Shown: one piece after another, positions 26,224-35,137 of the stretch
Layout: each line of letters starts with the position of its first letter
Position numbering within the stretch: position 1 is the stretch's first letter
Source of the DNA: Gammaproteobacteria bacterium
Lineage (GTDB): Bacteria; Pseudomonadota; Gammaproteobacteria; DSM-16500
NCBI GenBank assembly: GCA_019634835.1
Contig: JAHCAO010000010.1
Span: 18,642 to 82,641, forward strand
Direction: 5' to 3'
DNA length: 64,000 nt
Translations under genes and position numbers: made by a program
The notes under the pieces: model-generated
Told to the model about the DNA's origin: nothing
What the model saw: only the letters and a program-made list of their open reading frames with translations
The model's database searches: none

Positions 26224-29088
26224 ATGAGGCCGAGGGATTCGAGAAAAAATGACGCTGAAGAAGATTTTAGTGATTTACAGGATCCTTTTAACTATTTATG
26301 TGATGATATTTTGAATCGCGTATTAGAAAAAGAAAAAGGAAATTCAGCTAACCCACGACCCGATAAGATTATCGATATACTCAATTTTTTTGAAGCTAAT
26401 CAAGTTGTTTTGAGTAATGAAGCTTTAGAAGCGCGTGTTTATCCTATTTTATATGAAAGTATTCTTCTTAGACTACGCATGGAAAAAAAGCAAATAATAG
26501 AGAGTGATAATAACCAGCCTTATAATAGTGATTTTCTGGAGCCACTGATTCGCTATCTAGATAAACCATCATTTTTTAATTTTATTAACAATAATTTAGA
26601 TAGGCAAAAGGATTTTTATTTTAGCTTATTCAATTTAGCAGTAGCGAAAACAGAAAAACAACTCAGTCAAGAAATTGATGATACGAGCCTAATTATCCAA
26701 GTTTTCAATGCTGCTGGTATTAAGGATTATTCTCAGAAAAATAAAGCGATGCAATACATTCTTACAAATATAAGAAACCGTCGATTAGATCTAATAGGTA
26801 ACAGAGAAGAAGATATATCTAAAGGTACATTAATATCTAGTTCATTATTCACTGATTCTGATCGTAGGTCATTGAAAAATAGGTTAGATCTTTCTTCACA
26901 AGAGATAACCCCGCCTTCATCGATTATATCTAGTACTTCTAGAAAACCAACGTCGTCCTTATCGGAGGCATCTGGAGAATCAACGCCATGTTCATCAGAG
27001 GCATCTAAAGAATCAACGTCACATTCATCGGAGATATCATCACACTCATTGGGTTCATCGAAGGAGACAGTATCCCATATTTCAGATGTCTCTCGTGGTG
27101 AGTTAGCTAAAGTAATACAAGTGTCTTCGCCTCGAAAAAAACCAGATAATCATTCAAATATAACATTTAATAAAAGATTAACAATCGATGAGAATGGTGA
27201 GTTAGTTGATATTCCTGGTGTACGGGCATACTTACGCTGGAAGAATACTGAGCCTGAGGCAGTGAATCGTGAATTAAACGAATTAAAAATTAAATTGAAA
27301 GAAATGGATAATGTTTACAAAGAAAATAAATTCTCTACGGACATAATAAAGATATTAAAGAGATATTTGTCGCTTTCTAAGTATATAGAAGAAATTAATG
27401 AATATTTTATTAATTTAAAACAAGCAAAAAAAATGAATAGATCAATTGAAAAGGAGAATGAAGCATTAATAAACGCGATTAAAAAATACGTCAACAAAAA
27501 AAATATCGCTATGGCAAGTCGTAATTTCACTGTAATTCTTGATGAGATTATAAATAACCCATCGTTAGATGAAGAAAACATTACTAAATTTAAAATCCAT
27601 GTAAATAAATTTTTTTCCCAGTTAAAAAAATTCTATTCTCATTACAGTCACTATCAAAAACTTAAGGTTTTTGTTAAACAACAACTTAAAGTAGAAGAAT
27701 TACCACCGCAAATTATCGAGAGCGACGAAAAAATCCTTGATGATGTTATAAATAAAATTTATTTAGTGGTGAAAAAATTCCCTGGTTTGGAAGATAAAAT
27801 CAGGCTTGGTTTGGGTCGTAATCCAGAAAACATTGCGACATTATCTGATAATTTAATTAAGTTATGGAAGCTGCTCAATATTCATATCGGTGCATATGTC
27901 GATATGATTGAAGATTTTGTTCCCAAACCATTAAAACAAGAATTTGACGAATTCATGAAAGGCAAAAAGGAAATAAGTGACGAATTGGATGCTATTTTAA
28001 ATAAAAATATCAGAAATGATAAAAAAAATGAATTAGTTTCATTGATACCTAAAATAAATAAAATGAATCATAATCTGCAAGAGTTTATGCAAGAAGCAAA
28101 GGTTATGGAAGAATTTATAAAGAAGGTAAAAATAAAAAATATTATGATACCGGTTATTGATACAAAAATAATTGATACAAAAAGTGAAATCCTGAAATTG
28201 CAAAATATAGCTAAGATTTATCAGTCAATCTATAGATTAAATTATGAATATTCAGATATAAAAACTGATAAAGTTAATTATGAGAAAAAAATTATAAATC
28301 ATTTAAGGGAATTATATAATCTAGGTAAAAGAGTCATTAAAAAAAATCAAAAAATAGAAGCAACAAATAAAAAAGCTTCACCAGTAGCTAGGCTTATTCA
28401 TTTATCTAGAAAAGAAGCAAATAAAATAGAAATTACTTCTAATAGCAATAAAATAACTGAAAAATTCGCTGTTAAATTTGAATCTGATATGGATTTACCA
28501 TCAGAACCTCCACCAGTACCGCCAATCGGAGTGCACGTTATAAAATCAGGTGATGAATATCTTAAAAAGATTCATATTCTTTTAAGGTCAGGGGAAGCTA
28601 TAAAAGATAAAATCATTGTTAAAATGGCGCCTATAGAAAAAATAGTAAAAATGGCACGTAATACTCTTGAGGGTCATGATGGAAAAACAGAGAGAATGCG
28701 TGCTGCATTCAAAGATCGTGAGGAGGCAGAAAGAGCATTAGAAAAATCACGTGTTGCATTCAAGGATTGTAAAGAGAGAATCCGTTTAGATCTTGCAACA
28801 ATGAAGAAGATTTATGGAGAGGTTGGAAGTATTTTTAAAGAAATTCAAGATGGTTTCTTTGGTTGTTCGGGATTGAGAATGTTTAGTCAAAATAATATTG
28901 ATAGGAATAAATTAGGAGATTTATTTTCTAATCCAGAAAATTATTTTATTTATTTAGAGGAATATAAAAGAATGGGCATGAAACTTGCATATTATGTTTT
29001 GTGCTTTAAGAAATTAACTGAATCCGATGAGTTGAATAATCAACCTAAAGAAGTAAATATGATAGGAAATACTTATAAAAGAATGTAA
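26224..29088 (+). CDS. Large coiled-coil orphan protein with Ser/Thr-rich repeats
   Basis: About 954 residues and not recognised. The start at 26224 has GGAG nine bases upstream; an ATG at 26209 in the same frame lacks one. Layout: a helical N-terminus (to about 220); a Ser/Thr/Glu-rich repetitive stretch (about 235-295) with repeated SEASGEST / SEASKEST-type units; then long Lys/Glu/Ile-rich coiled-coil segments to about 740; a proline spot SEPPPVPPIG near 760; and a second charged coiled coil (about 815-865). No signal peptide or transmembrane helix. Extended helical scaffolds with low-complexity inserts are common among Legionellales effectors, but no function can be assigned. Confidence 0.72.
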   Translation: MRPRDSRKNDAEEDFSDLQDPFNYLCDDILNRVLEKEKGNSANPRPDKIIDILNFFEANQVVLSNEALEARVYPILYESILLRLRMEKKQIIESDNNQPYNSDFLEPLIRYLDKPSFFNFINNNLDRQKDFYFSLFNLAVAKTEKQLSQEIDDTSLIIQVFNAAGIKDYSQKNKAMQYILTNIRNRRLDLIGNREEDISKGTLISSSLFTDSDRRSLKNRLDLSSQEITPPSSIISSTSRKPTSSLSEASGESTPCSSEASKESTSHSSEISSHSLGSSKETVSHISDVSRGELAKVIQVSSPRKKPDNHSNITFNKRLTIDENGELVDIPGVRAYLRWKNTEPEAVNRELNELKIKLKEMDNVYKENKFSTDIIKILKRYLSLSKYIEEINEYFINLKQAKKMNRSIEKENEALINAIKKYVNKKNIAMASRNFTVILDEIINNPSLDEENITKFKIHVNKFFSQLKKFYSHYSHYQKLKVFVKQQLKVEELPPQIIESDEKILDDVINKIYLVVKKFPGLEDKIRLGLGRNPENIATLSDNLIKLWKLLNIHIGAYVDMIEDFVPKPLKQEFDEFMKGKKEISDELDAILNKNIRNDKKNELVSLIPKINKMNHNLQEFMQEAKVMEEFIKKVKIKNIMIPVIDTKIIDTKSEILKLQNIAKIYQSIYRLNYEYSDIKTDKVNYEKKIINHLRELYNLGKRVIKKNQKIEATNKKASPVARLIHLSRKEANKIEITSNSNKITEKFAVKFESDMDLPSEPPPVPPIGVHVIKSGDEYLKKIHILLRSGEAIKDKIIVKMAPIEKIVKMARNTLEGHDGKTERMRAAFKDREEAERALEKSRVAFKDCKERIRLDLATMKKIYGEVGSIFKEIQDGFFGCSGLRMFSQNNIDRNKLGDLFSNPENYFIYLEEYKRMGMKLAYYVLCFKKLTESDELNNQPKEVNMIGNTYKRM

Positions 29089-29140
29089 TGAACTACTTAC
29101 ACAGCAAATCTTGTAGGTTGTGTGGTAACGTTCGCGGGAT

Positions 29141-29319
29141 AGTCATAGGGCTCCAAAAAACGGAAGCTCTGCGATGTCGAAGCCATGAAGGCCTGTTAAG
29201 AGGGAAGCAAGTAAAGAATAAAGGCTACCATTCCAACCCATCTACTGTCTCAAAGCGAGCTATCGTGATGACTGGAATGGTGCTATCTATCAGCTTCCGT
29301 TTTTTGAGGTCCGATGGCT
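29141..29319. mobile_element. Inverted-repeat element with nested hairpin
   Basis: Arms 29141-29168 and 29292-29319 match over 28 bases (23 of 28), with an exact 15-base core CAAAAAACGGAAGCT. Inside, ACCATTCCA (29227) pairs with TGGAATGGT (29273). Three of the five arm differences become G-U pairs if the plus strand is RNA. No protein is supported; the frame running through it is incidental. MITE or structured RNA. Confidence 0.6.
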
Positions 29320-29337
29320 AACTTCTGTGAACGCCTT

Positions 29338-29748
29338 CTAAGAAGACATGAAAAAGATTGCTATTAATGCAAGTAGAATACCTAGTACTTGTCTTAAACT
29401 AATCGTTTCTTGTAACAAAAAATAAGACAATACAATAGTTACTAAGGGATATAATGCAGTTAAGGTGACAATAGTAATGATTTTACCTTTGTCAGCAGCG
29501 ATAAGATAAAATAAACAACCCACACCATAAGCAATACCCGTCAATAAGCCGAAGCTCAAGCCTTTCATGTCAGTTTCTGGTTTAAAATTAAGCATGCTTA
29601 AGGTAATGATGCCGACAATCAAAACACCAGCCGTTTGAAAAATGAGCGCGCTTTTAGAATCGATGTGAGCAATTGCAAGTTTGGAAAACAAGCCCCATAA
29701 CCCAAAGCTGAATAATGCCAGCAATGCAGCGGGTAGCCATTGTGTCAC
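29338..29748 (-). CDS. Small single-EamA-domain membrane protein
   Basis: 136 residues with about five hydrophobic helices, equal to one EamA repeat, so it may work as a dimer as small DMT-superfamily proteins do. Typical are ALLALFSFGLWGLFSKLA at the start and YPLVTIVLSYFLLQE before the last helix. It is a normal-size member of the single-repeat EamA group. The GTG start at 29748 lies one base after the pgpA stop, so it is translationally coupled to pgpA. Substrate unknown. Confidence 0.82.
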   Translation of the reverse strand: MTQWLPAALLALFSFGLWGLFSKLAIAHIDSKSALIFQTAGVLIVGIITLSMLNFKPETDMKGLSFGLLTGIAYGVGCLFYLIAADKGKIITIVTLTALYPLVTIVLSYFLLQETISLRQVLGILLALIAIFFMSS

Positions 29749-29749
29749 T

Positions 29750-30280
29750 TTAAACCCCCAAAATTAAAATTTGTATTATTGCCATTGCAAAGATGCCTGC
29801 CACTATATCATCTAGCACCATACCAAAACCACCTGATACATTTTTATCAATAAAACGAATAGGCCAAGGTTTCCAAATATCGAATAACCTAAACAAGATA
29901 AATCCAACTAGAATCCAGCCCCAACCATAAGGTGCATTAATCATGGTAACAAAGAAACCAGCGAATTCATCTATGCACATGCCTGGATGGTCATGTACAT
30001 GAATCTCGCGGCTAATACGATGACAAATCCATGAACTAGCGATAATAAAAAAAAGAACGAAGATAAGATACGCGATCAATGGTAGTGGTTGTAGCAGTAA
30101 AAAGAAGGGTATGGCTAGCAAGGTGCCAAAGGTTCCGGGAGCAAAAGGGATAGCACCGCTACCTAGCCCAAAAGCAACAAAGTAAAGTGGGTCGCGCCAA
30201 ACAGCGTCAGGGATGGGCATAGAGGGTTTTGCATGTAATTTATATTTGCTAAAAAGGTTGATAACTGAGAGGTTGGTCAT
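29750..30280 (-). CDS. pgpA: Phosphatidylglycerophosphatase A
   Basis: Removes phosphate from phosphatidylglycerol phosphate at the inner membrane, the last step of phosphatidylglycerol synthesis. PgpA family features: FGLGSGAIPFAPGTFGTL near the N-terminus, IDEFAGFFV with the acidic pair, LFRLFDIWKPWPI and GFGMVLDDIVAGI. Three to four hydrophobic segments. The start at 30280 (MTNLSVINLF) gives about 176 residues, near the family norm; the frame extends 16 codons further upstream. It is followed immediately by the EamA gene. Confidence 0.92.
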   Translation of the reverse strand: MTNLSVINLFSKYKLHAKPSMPIPDAVWRDPLYFVAFGLGSGAIPFAPGTFGTLLAIPFFLLLQPLPLIAYLIFVLFFIIASSWICHRISREIHVHDHPGMCIDEFAGFFVTMINAPYGWGWILVGFILFRLFDIWKPWPIRFIDKNVSGGFGMVLDDIVAGIFAMAIIQILILGV

Positions 30281-30390
30281 AGCTGTGGGCTCACCTATAT
30301 ATCTTGTGTTGCAAGGAATAAAAGTCAATTATTTTTCAAATTCATTGTAAATGTTATCATGAATATTGTCATGATGATGGGCATATACTC

Positions 30391-30520
30391 GCAGTGTTTC
30401 ACTTAGGAGTAAGAATCATGAGTGACAGTGCGTGTTCGTTTTTACGCGCAGTTTACGAGCATGAAAGCGAGCACCCACTGACAGGATCCAAGTGGAGAGA
30501 ACACCTGAGTGAAACGCTAC
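30391..30520 (+). ncRNA. Structured RNA-like element, family B, copy 1
   Basis: About 130 bases upstream of argE, nearly identical in layout to 33523-33658. Outer stem: 30391-30410 with 30501-30520, 18 of 20 positions pairing, two as T-G. Inner stem: GTGTTCGTTTTT (30432) with GAAAGCGAGCAC, all positions pairing, three of them T-G. Because wobble pairs occur on the plus strand and not as A-C, transcription of this strand is the better explanation. Not matched to a known RNA. Confidence 0.5.
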
Positions 30521-30543
30521 AGGAGTAGATACTAGGATAAAGA

Positions 30544-31695
30544 ATGAATACATTTGATTGGCTTTCACGGTTAATTCGTTTTGATACTACCTCACGTAAT
30601 TCAAATGTGGAGATAATCGATTTCATACAAGAATGGTTTGTTGAGCATAAAGCTGTGATTCGTTTGACGCGTGACCCTCATCAACCTAAAGCAAACTTGT
30701 TTGCGACATTGCCGGCGCAGGATGGCAGCCTGGATGGCGGGGTAATTTTCTCTGGCCATACTGATGTGGTGCCTGTGGATGGGCAGCAATGGGACACTAA
30801 TCCTTTCGAAGCAGTGCAAGTCGAAGATAAAATTTATGGTCGTGGTGCATGCGATATGAAAGGTTTTTTAGCTGTTGTGCTGTCATTAGTACCAGCGTTT
30901 CATAAGCTAAAATTATCTAAACCAGTCCATTTTGCATTTTCTTACGATGAAGAAGTGGGCTGTACTGGTGCTCCTCTGATGATTGATGACTTGCTGCATA
31001 CCGGTATTAAACCGAGCGCATGTATTGTTGGCGAACCAACGGAGATGCATCCCGTTATTGCACATAAAGGAATACAAGTATTTCGTTGTACTGTACGCGG
31101 ATGTGCTGCTCATTCTTCTTTAACGATAAAAGGTTGTAATGCGATTGAATATGCAGCTAAGCTAATTGGTTATATTCGTCATTTGGCAGATGAGCTTCGC
31201 CAGACTGGGCCATTTGATCATCATTTTGATGTTCCTTTCACTAGTGTTTCTACTAATATGATTCAAGGTGGTATAGCGAATAATGTTGTTCCTGAGCAGT
31301 GCGAATTTATTTTTGAATTTAGACATTTACCCTCAATGAAGCCACATAACATTATCGATAAAATAACTCACTATGTGCAACAAGAGTTGTTACCACAAAT
31401 GCAAAAGGAACAAGTGAATGCTGGCATCGAAGTAAAAAATATTGCTGTTGTGCCAAGCTTTGAGTCATCTGAAGATGGGGTTATTGATCAATTGATTCGT
31501 ATAATGAATGGTGACAAAGCAATACATAAAGTTGCTTATGCGACAGAAGCAGGGTTGTTTCAGCGTGCACAAATCCCGACAATTGTCTGTGGGCCAGGCA
31601 GCATTGAGCAAGCACATCGGCCAAATGAATTTGTCTCTATTCTTCAACTCAAAAAATGTGAAGCACTTTTACGCAAAGTGATACATGTACTCTGA
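30544..31695 (+). CDS. argE: Acetylornithine deacetylase ArgE (M20 metallopeptidase family)
   Basis: Hydrolyses N-acetylornithine to ornithine in arginine synthesis. M20-family dinuclear-zinc motifs are complete: the His/Asp in FSGHTDVVPVDG, GRGACDMKGFLA, the catalytic Glu pair in YDEEVGCTGA, and VGEPTEMHPVIAHKG. A central dimerisation domain follows. Length 383 and the MNTFDWLSRLIRFDTTS start are typical of ArgE, although succinyl-diaminopimelate desuccinylase is a close relative. No other arginine genes are nearby, so it may also serve scavenging. It follows the family B RNA-like element. Confidence 0.87.
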   Translation: MNTFDWLSRLIRFDTTSRNSNVEIIDFIQEWFVEHKAVIRLTRDPHQPKANLFATLPAQDGSLDGGVIFSGHTDVVPVDGQQWDTNPFEAVQVEDKIYGRGACDMKGFLAVVLSLVPAFHKLKLSKPVHFAFSYDEEVGCTGAPLMIDDLLHTGIKPSACIVGEPTEMHPVIAHKGIQVFRCTVRGCAAHSSLTIKGCNAIEYAAKLIGYIRHLADELRQTGPFDHHFDVPFTSVSTNMIQGGIANNVVPEQCEFIFEFRHLPSMKPHNIIDKITHYVQQELLPQMQKEQVNAGIEVKNIAVVPSFESSEDGVIDQLIRIMNGDKAIHKVAYATEAGLFQRAQIPTIVCGPGSIEQAHRPNEFVSILQLKKCEALLRKVIHVL

Positions 31696-31745
31696 GATGC
31701 AGTAGATGGGTTGAACGGTTACGAAATGGTAGCCTTTATTCTTTG

Positions 31746-32480
31746 TTATATTTTTTTTACAACCAACCTTTCTGTAATAGTATTGTTACTATTAGCAGAA
31801 TGCGCATCATCTTCTTTCTGCTCCTCGTTATGAGTGATAGTGTAAGAAAGAAATTGAATGTCTGTGCGTGGCCCAAAAAAAGAAGCAATGTATCCTGGTT
31901 GTAAACGGCGTTGAAAAATTATACCGATATCAGGCTCGGGACTTTTGTCTTCGCTATAGGTTTCGAAATAGTATTCTGTGTTAGGCTTAGCTAAATTCAA
32001 TATTGAAATGATGAGTAATACGGCGGCTTCTGGACTTAAGTATTCCAACGTGCGGATAATGAGTATTTCGGCTGGTACAGATAAGTCAGCTTCGAGTAAG
32101 GCCTGATAAGCTAGATGCTTTTTTCCGTCTTCAACAATCTCATCGAGATTCACTAATCTGCCTAGAATGCCTTTTTGAGTAACGTGATCTATTGCTGTTT
32201 GAGAGCAATCGTATCCAATAATACTTCTGGTAGAAGAGGAGTAGTACTGATTATGATGATACTCTCCTAAGCTAACTCCAAGTTGGAGAATGCGTTTCGT
32301 AGAGGAATTAAACTGTTGCTTTTGACGAACGGGGATAGCGTTGAAAAAATTACTAGTCATATCTGTATGTGGTTTATTTAATTTGACTTGATTATAGAAA
32401 TTCCACATTGTCGTTTTAATATCGCGATCATCTTGTTCTTTTTTTTGTTCATTAGCAGTGGTGGTTTGATTCGAAAACAT
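31746..32480 (-). CDS. Methyltransferase-like orphan protein
   Basis: 244 residues, unnamed. Residues about 60-175 resemble a class I S-adenosylmethionine methyltransferase core: ILQLGVSLGEYHHNQYY takes the place of the glycine-rich motif I, IIGYDCSQTAIDHV the acidic motif II, and ILIIRTLEYLSPEAAVLL motif IV and helix D, followed by YYFETYSED. The glycine loop has only two glycines (LGVSLG), so cofactor binding is not certain. The ends are polar. AAGGAACC before the ATG is a good ribosome binding site. It lies 30 bases from nusB on the same strand. Confidence 0.65.
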   Translation of the reverse strand: MFSNQTTTANEQKKEQDDRDIKTTMWNFYNQVKLNKPHTDMTSNFFNAIPVRQKQQFNSSTKRILQLGVSLGEYHHNQYYSSSTRSIIGYDCSQTAIDHVTQKGILGRLVNLDEIVEDGKKHLAYQALLEADLSVPAEILIIRTLEYLSPEAAVLLIISILNLAKPNTEYYFETYSEDKSPEPDIGIIFQRRLQPGYIASFFGPRTDIQFLSYTITHNEEQKEDDAHSANSNNTITERLVVKKI

Positions 32481-32510
32481 GAATGGTTCCTTTTTAATTT
32501 ATGGGCTAAG

Positions 32511-32993
32511 CTATTTTTTTTCTGATTTGATTTCAACGCTGCGGATTTTTTTTGCAATGCGATCTAAAATTCCATTTACAAATTTGTGTCCTTCCACCGA
32601 ACCAAATTTTTTTGTCAACTCAAGTGCTTCGTTGATAACAACGCGATAAGGTACATCCAGGCGTTTGATCAGCTCATAGGTTGCTAACCGTAACACTGCG
32701 AGTTCAACAGGATCAATTTCATGTAATGGACGATCTAAAAATAGTTCCATTTCGTGATCTATTTCATGCTGATATTTTGGCACCCCATAAATTAATTCTT
32801 TAAAGTAAATAAGATCAAGTTTTTTATCGATGTGGTAATGTAAAAACTCAGCTTCAATGTCATGAATGGAAGTGTCAGCCACTTGCCATTGATACATTGC
32901 TTGCAATGCATAACGGCGTGCATTGCGTCTAGCGATAGGATTAACGGCGTTACTTTCTTGAATGGTTAGATCTTGTTTTGGTTCGTTTGGCAT
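32511..32993 (-). CDS. nusB: Transcription antitermination factor NusB
   Basis: All-helical RNA-binding protein that acts with NusE (S10) on boxA of rRNA operons. Family motifs: [12 protein letters not shown] near the N-terminus, LELTKKFGS and the C-terminal [11 protein letters not shown]. The length of 160 is slightly long because of about 20 extra N-terminal residues. These overlap the 3' end of nrdR by 44 bases, so the true start may be a few codons inside. The nrdR-nusB neighbourhood is common in Proteobacteria (usually with ribD, ribE and ribH between, absent here). Confidence 0.93.
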   Translation of the reverse strand: MPNEPKQDLTIQESNAVNPIARRNARRYALQAMYQWQVADTSIHDIEAEFLHYHIDKKLDLIYFKELIYGVPKYQHEIDHEMELFLDRPLHEIDPVELAVLRLATYELIKRLDVPYRVVINEALELTKKFGSVEGHKFVNGILDRIAKKIRSVEIKSEKK

Positions 32994-33441
32994 ATCGTGT
33001 TAGTCTACTAATTTCTCTTCGGAATTCATCAATGTCTTGAAAGCAGCGATATACTGACGCGAACCTAACGTAGGCGACTTGATCAAGCTGATGTAATTCT
33101 TCCATCACCCACTCACCTATCTGGGAAGAGGGAATTTCCCGCTCACCGCTAGTCATGGCTTTGCGAATGATGCGAGCAATCGCTGTCTCAATCTGTTCTA
33201 TGCTAACTGGACGTTTCTCTAGTGCGCGTAACATACCAGCTCGCAATTTTTCTTCGTTAAATGGTGCTCGTCTTCCATCGCGCTTAATAACGCGGGGGAG
33301 CGATAGCTCAGCCGCTTCATAAGTGGTAAATCGCTCTTTACAGTCAGGGCATTCGCGTCTTCTTCGTGTTTGATTACCTTCCCGAATTAAACGAGAGTCA
33401 ATGACTTTTGTATCACCTGCGTTGCAAAAGGGGCAGTACAT
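32950..33441 (-). CDS. nrdR: Transcriptional repressor NrdR
   Basis: Zinc-ribbon plus ATP-cone regulator that represses ribonucleotide reductase genes by sensing ATP/dATP. The zinc ligands are CPFC at the N-terminus and CPDC near residue 31. RRRRECPDC and RFTTYE are diagnostic, and the ATP-cone follows ([19 protein letters not shown]). The 163-residue length is near the norm. The start [17 protein letters not shown] is the standard NrdR N-terminus. Confidence 0.95.
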   Translation of the reverse strand: MYCPFCNAGDTKVIDSRLIREGNQTRRRRECPDCKERFTTYEAAELSLPRVIKRDGRRAPFNEEKLRAGMLRALEKRPVSIEQIETAIARIIRKAMTSGEREIPSSQIGEWVMEELHQLDQVAYVRFASVYRCFQDIDEFRREISRLTRYAKRTKTRSNHSRK

Positions 33442-33522
33442 TGGTATTCAAGTTTTATATACTTATGATGTGCAAAGTTTATCCTGTTATTACATAAAAA
33501 GGTAGTTAAATATTTTATATTC

Positions 33523-33658
33523 GTAATGCTTCATCTTAGAAGTAAAAATCGTGGGTGACAGCAGGTGTTTGTTTTCATCCGCAATTTACGAGCATGAGAA
33601 CGAACATCCGCTGGCAAAACAGGATCTAAATCAATAAAGCACCTAAGGTGGAATGCGA
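33523..33658 (+). ncRNA. Structured RNA-like element, family B, copy 2
   Basis: Homologue of 30391-30520, lying between ispA and nrdR. The two share TTAG-AGTAA-AATC-TG-GTGACAG, TTTACGAGCATGA and ACAGGATC at the same order and spacing. The inner stem GGTGTTTGTTTTC with GAGAACGAACATC pairs at every position, three by T-G. The outer stem (33523-33543 with about 33640-33658) is weaker, with about five T-G or G-T pairs and several mismatches. Differences from copy 1 are mostly transitions. Confidence 0.5.
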
Positions 33659-33683
33659 CGGGCATAGATTGCTTGGGCTTGTT

Positions 33684-34580
33684 TTATCTACCTCTTTCCA
33701 ACATATATTCAACTAGTTCACGTAATATCTGTGCTTGATGTCCCATGAAATTTATCGCCTCTAAAGCTTGTTGATAAAGAGATTGGACTTTCTCTTTTGC
33801 TGTTGTCATACCAACAAGCTTGGGGTAAGTGATTTTTTTATTTTTGGCATCCGTGCCTTGATGTTTGCCTAGTGCTTCTGACGTTGCTTCTATGTCAAGA
33901 ATGTCATCCTGGATTTGAAAGGCAAGTCCAATATAATTTCCAAATTCTTTTAGGGCGCGTTGGTGTATTTCGTCATCATCTTTAGAAGCCAAACGACCTA
34001 ATTCGATGCAAGCCGAGAGAAGTGCACCTGTTTTTAACTGATAGATGTTTAGTAGCAAGTCTTCAGAAATTGTGTCGTCGTTCATCACTATGATGTCAAG
34101 CGCTTGTCCGGCTGCCATACCATAGGGGCCGCATGCTTGACTTAATGCGGCTATCATTCGCAATCGTTTGTCTATCGTCAATGGCGAAGGGTGGGTGGCT
34201 ATAATTTGCATAGCAAGGGTGTGTAAAGCATCGCCTGTTAATATAGCCATGCCTTCGCCATAGACTTTATGGCTGGTTGGCTTACCACGGCGTAAATCAG
34301 CATTATCCATGCATGGTAAATCATCGTGGATGAGAGAATAAGTATGAATGAGTTCAACTGAACTAGCTGGAATATCGAGATTTTCCAGCGGAGCAGCAAA
34401 CATGGAGCCGGTCGCATAAATTAATAAGGGACGGATATGTTTGCCGCCATTTAACAAGGTGTATTCCATGGCGGTTTTTAAGTCTAGCGAGGGTATGTCT
34501 CGCAGGTAGACAGGAAGTAATTTTTCCAGCCGGTTTGAGCAAAGTTCAAATAACTCATTTAAAGTCATATCAGTCTTCAT
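33684..34580 (-). CDS. ispA: Polyprenyl (geranyl/farnesyl) diphosphate synthase IspA
   Basis: Condenses IPP with DMAPP and GPP to give FPP, linking the mevalonate block to quinones and undecaprenyl carriers. The first aspartate-rich motif is HDDLPCMDNADLRRG, the second is FQIQDDILD; GGKHIRPLL and TGDALHTLA are also family features. About 298 residues, starting at the ATG at 34580 with AGAAG upstream; ATG 34568 is an alternative. It overlaps the xseB end, the usual xseB-ispA arrangement. The dxs gene that often follows in MEP-pathway bacteria is absent, in keeping with mevalonate use. Confidence 0.94.
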   Translation of the reverse strand: MKTDMTLNELFELCSNRLEKLLPVYLRDIPSLDLKTAMEYTLLNGGKHIRPLLIYATGSMFAAPLENLDIPASSVELIHTYSLIHDDLPCMDNADLRRGKPTSHKVYGEGMAILTGDALHTLAMQIIATHPSPLTIDKRLRMIAALSQACGPYGMAAGQALDIIVMNDDTISEDLLLNIYQLKTGALLSACIELGRLASKDDDEIHQRALKEFGNYIGLAFQIQDDILDIEATSEALGKHQGTDAKNKKITYPKLVGMTTAKEKVQSLYQQALEAINFMGHQAQILRELVEYMLERGR

Positions 34581-34839
34581 TGGCTTCTGGCCCTTTTGTT
34601 TTATCATCTTCACCGTATGCTTTTAATTCATCTTGATGATGGTTCTGAATTAAGATTTGAACTTTTTGCTCAGCATCTTCCAATATTTTCTGGCAGTGCT
34701 TGACCAGAGTAATACCACGTTCAAAGTGATTGAGGGACTGTTCTAATGTTAATTCGCTATGCTCCATTTTATCAATGAGCTGAGTGATTTCTAATAATGA
34801 TTCTTCTAAATCAGGTAATTTATTAAGTTTTTTATCCAC
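34570..34839 (-). CDS. xseB: Exodeoxyribonuclease VII small subunit XseB
   Basis: Small helical subunit of exonuclease VII, which degrades single-stranded DNA. The core DLEESLLEITQLIDKMEHSE, LTLEQSLNHFERGI and CQKILEDAEQKVQIL are typical. The frame is open further upstream, but the family length of 75-90 residues favours a GTG at 34839 (or TTG at 34842) behind AGGGGGC. The C-terminal 20 residues are charged and extended. It overlaps ispA by 11 bases. Confidence 0.9.
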   Translation of the reverse strand: MDKKLNKLPDLEESLLEITQLIDKMEHSELTLEQSLNHFERGITLVKHCQKILEDAEQKVQILIQNHHQDELKAYGEDDKTKGPEANED

Positions 34840-34920
34840 CAATAGAGCCCCCTTTTCCCTGAGAAAAAGGTAACTGATATTTGTACGAGATACAATATCC
34901 AATCGATTAGGGCGATGAGG

Positions 34921-35090
34921 TGCATGATGAGTTTTTTATTCTAAGAGGATCAGGGTATTTTTCCTTCACCATTCACCGCAAAACACACTCCTCCTCCTTG
35001 AGCGGGTTTTGCTCTCGCAGACTCCTGTCTGCGAGCGAATGGTTCATAAAAATACCCTGATCCTCTTAGAATAAAAAACTCGTCATGTGC
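34921..35090. mobile_element. MITE-like element, family C, copy 1
   Basis: Inverted arms 34921-34962 and 35048-35090; 34 bases (34929-34962 with 35048-35081) pair without error. The centre holds a CTCGCAGA-CTCCTG-TCTGCGAG hairpin and shares GCAAAA-ACAC, CCTGTCTGC and GTTCATAAAAA with copy 2 at 39931-40104. The ends read GCATGAYRAGTTTTTT in both. No coding content. The arms of the two copies differ in sequence beyond the tip, yet each copy pairs with itself. Confidence 0.8.
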
Positions 35091-35137
35091 CCAAGTGATG
35101 CTATCATTTTTACTGAAGAGTCAAATTGTCAACGGAT

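Noticed and set aside
29088..29321. 77-codon frame after the coiled-coil gene
   Set aside because: It is contained in the inverted-repeat element and has low-quality protein composition.
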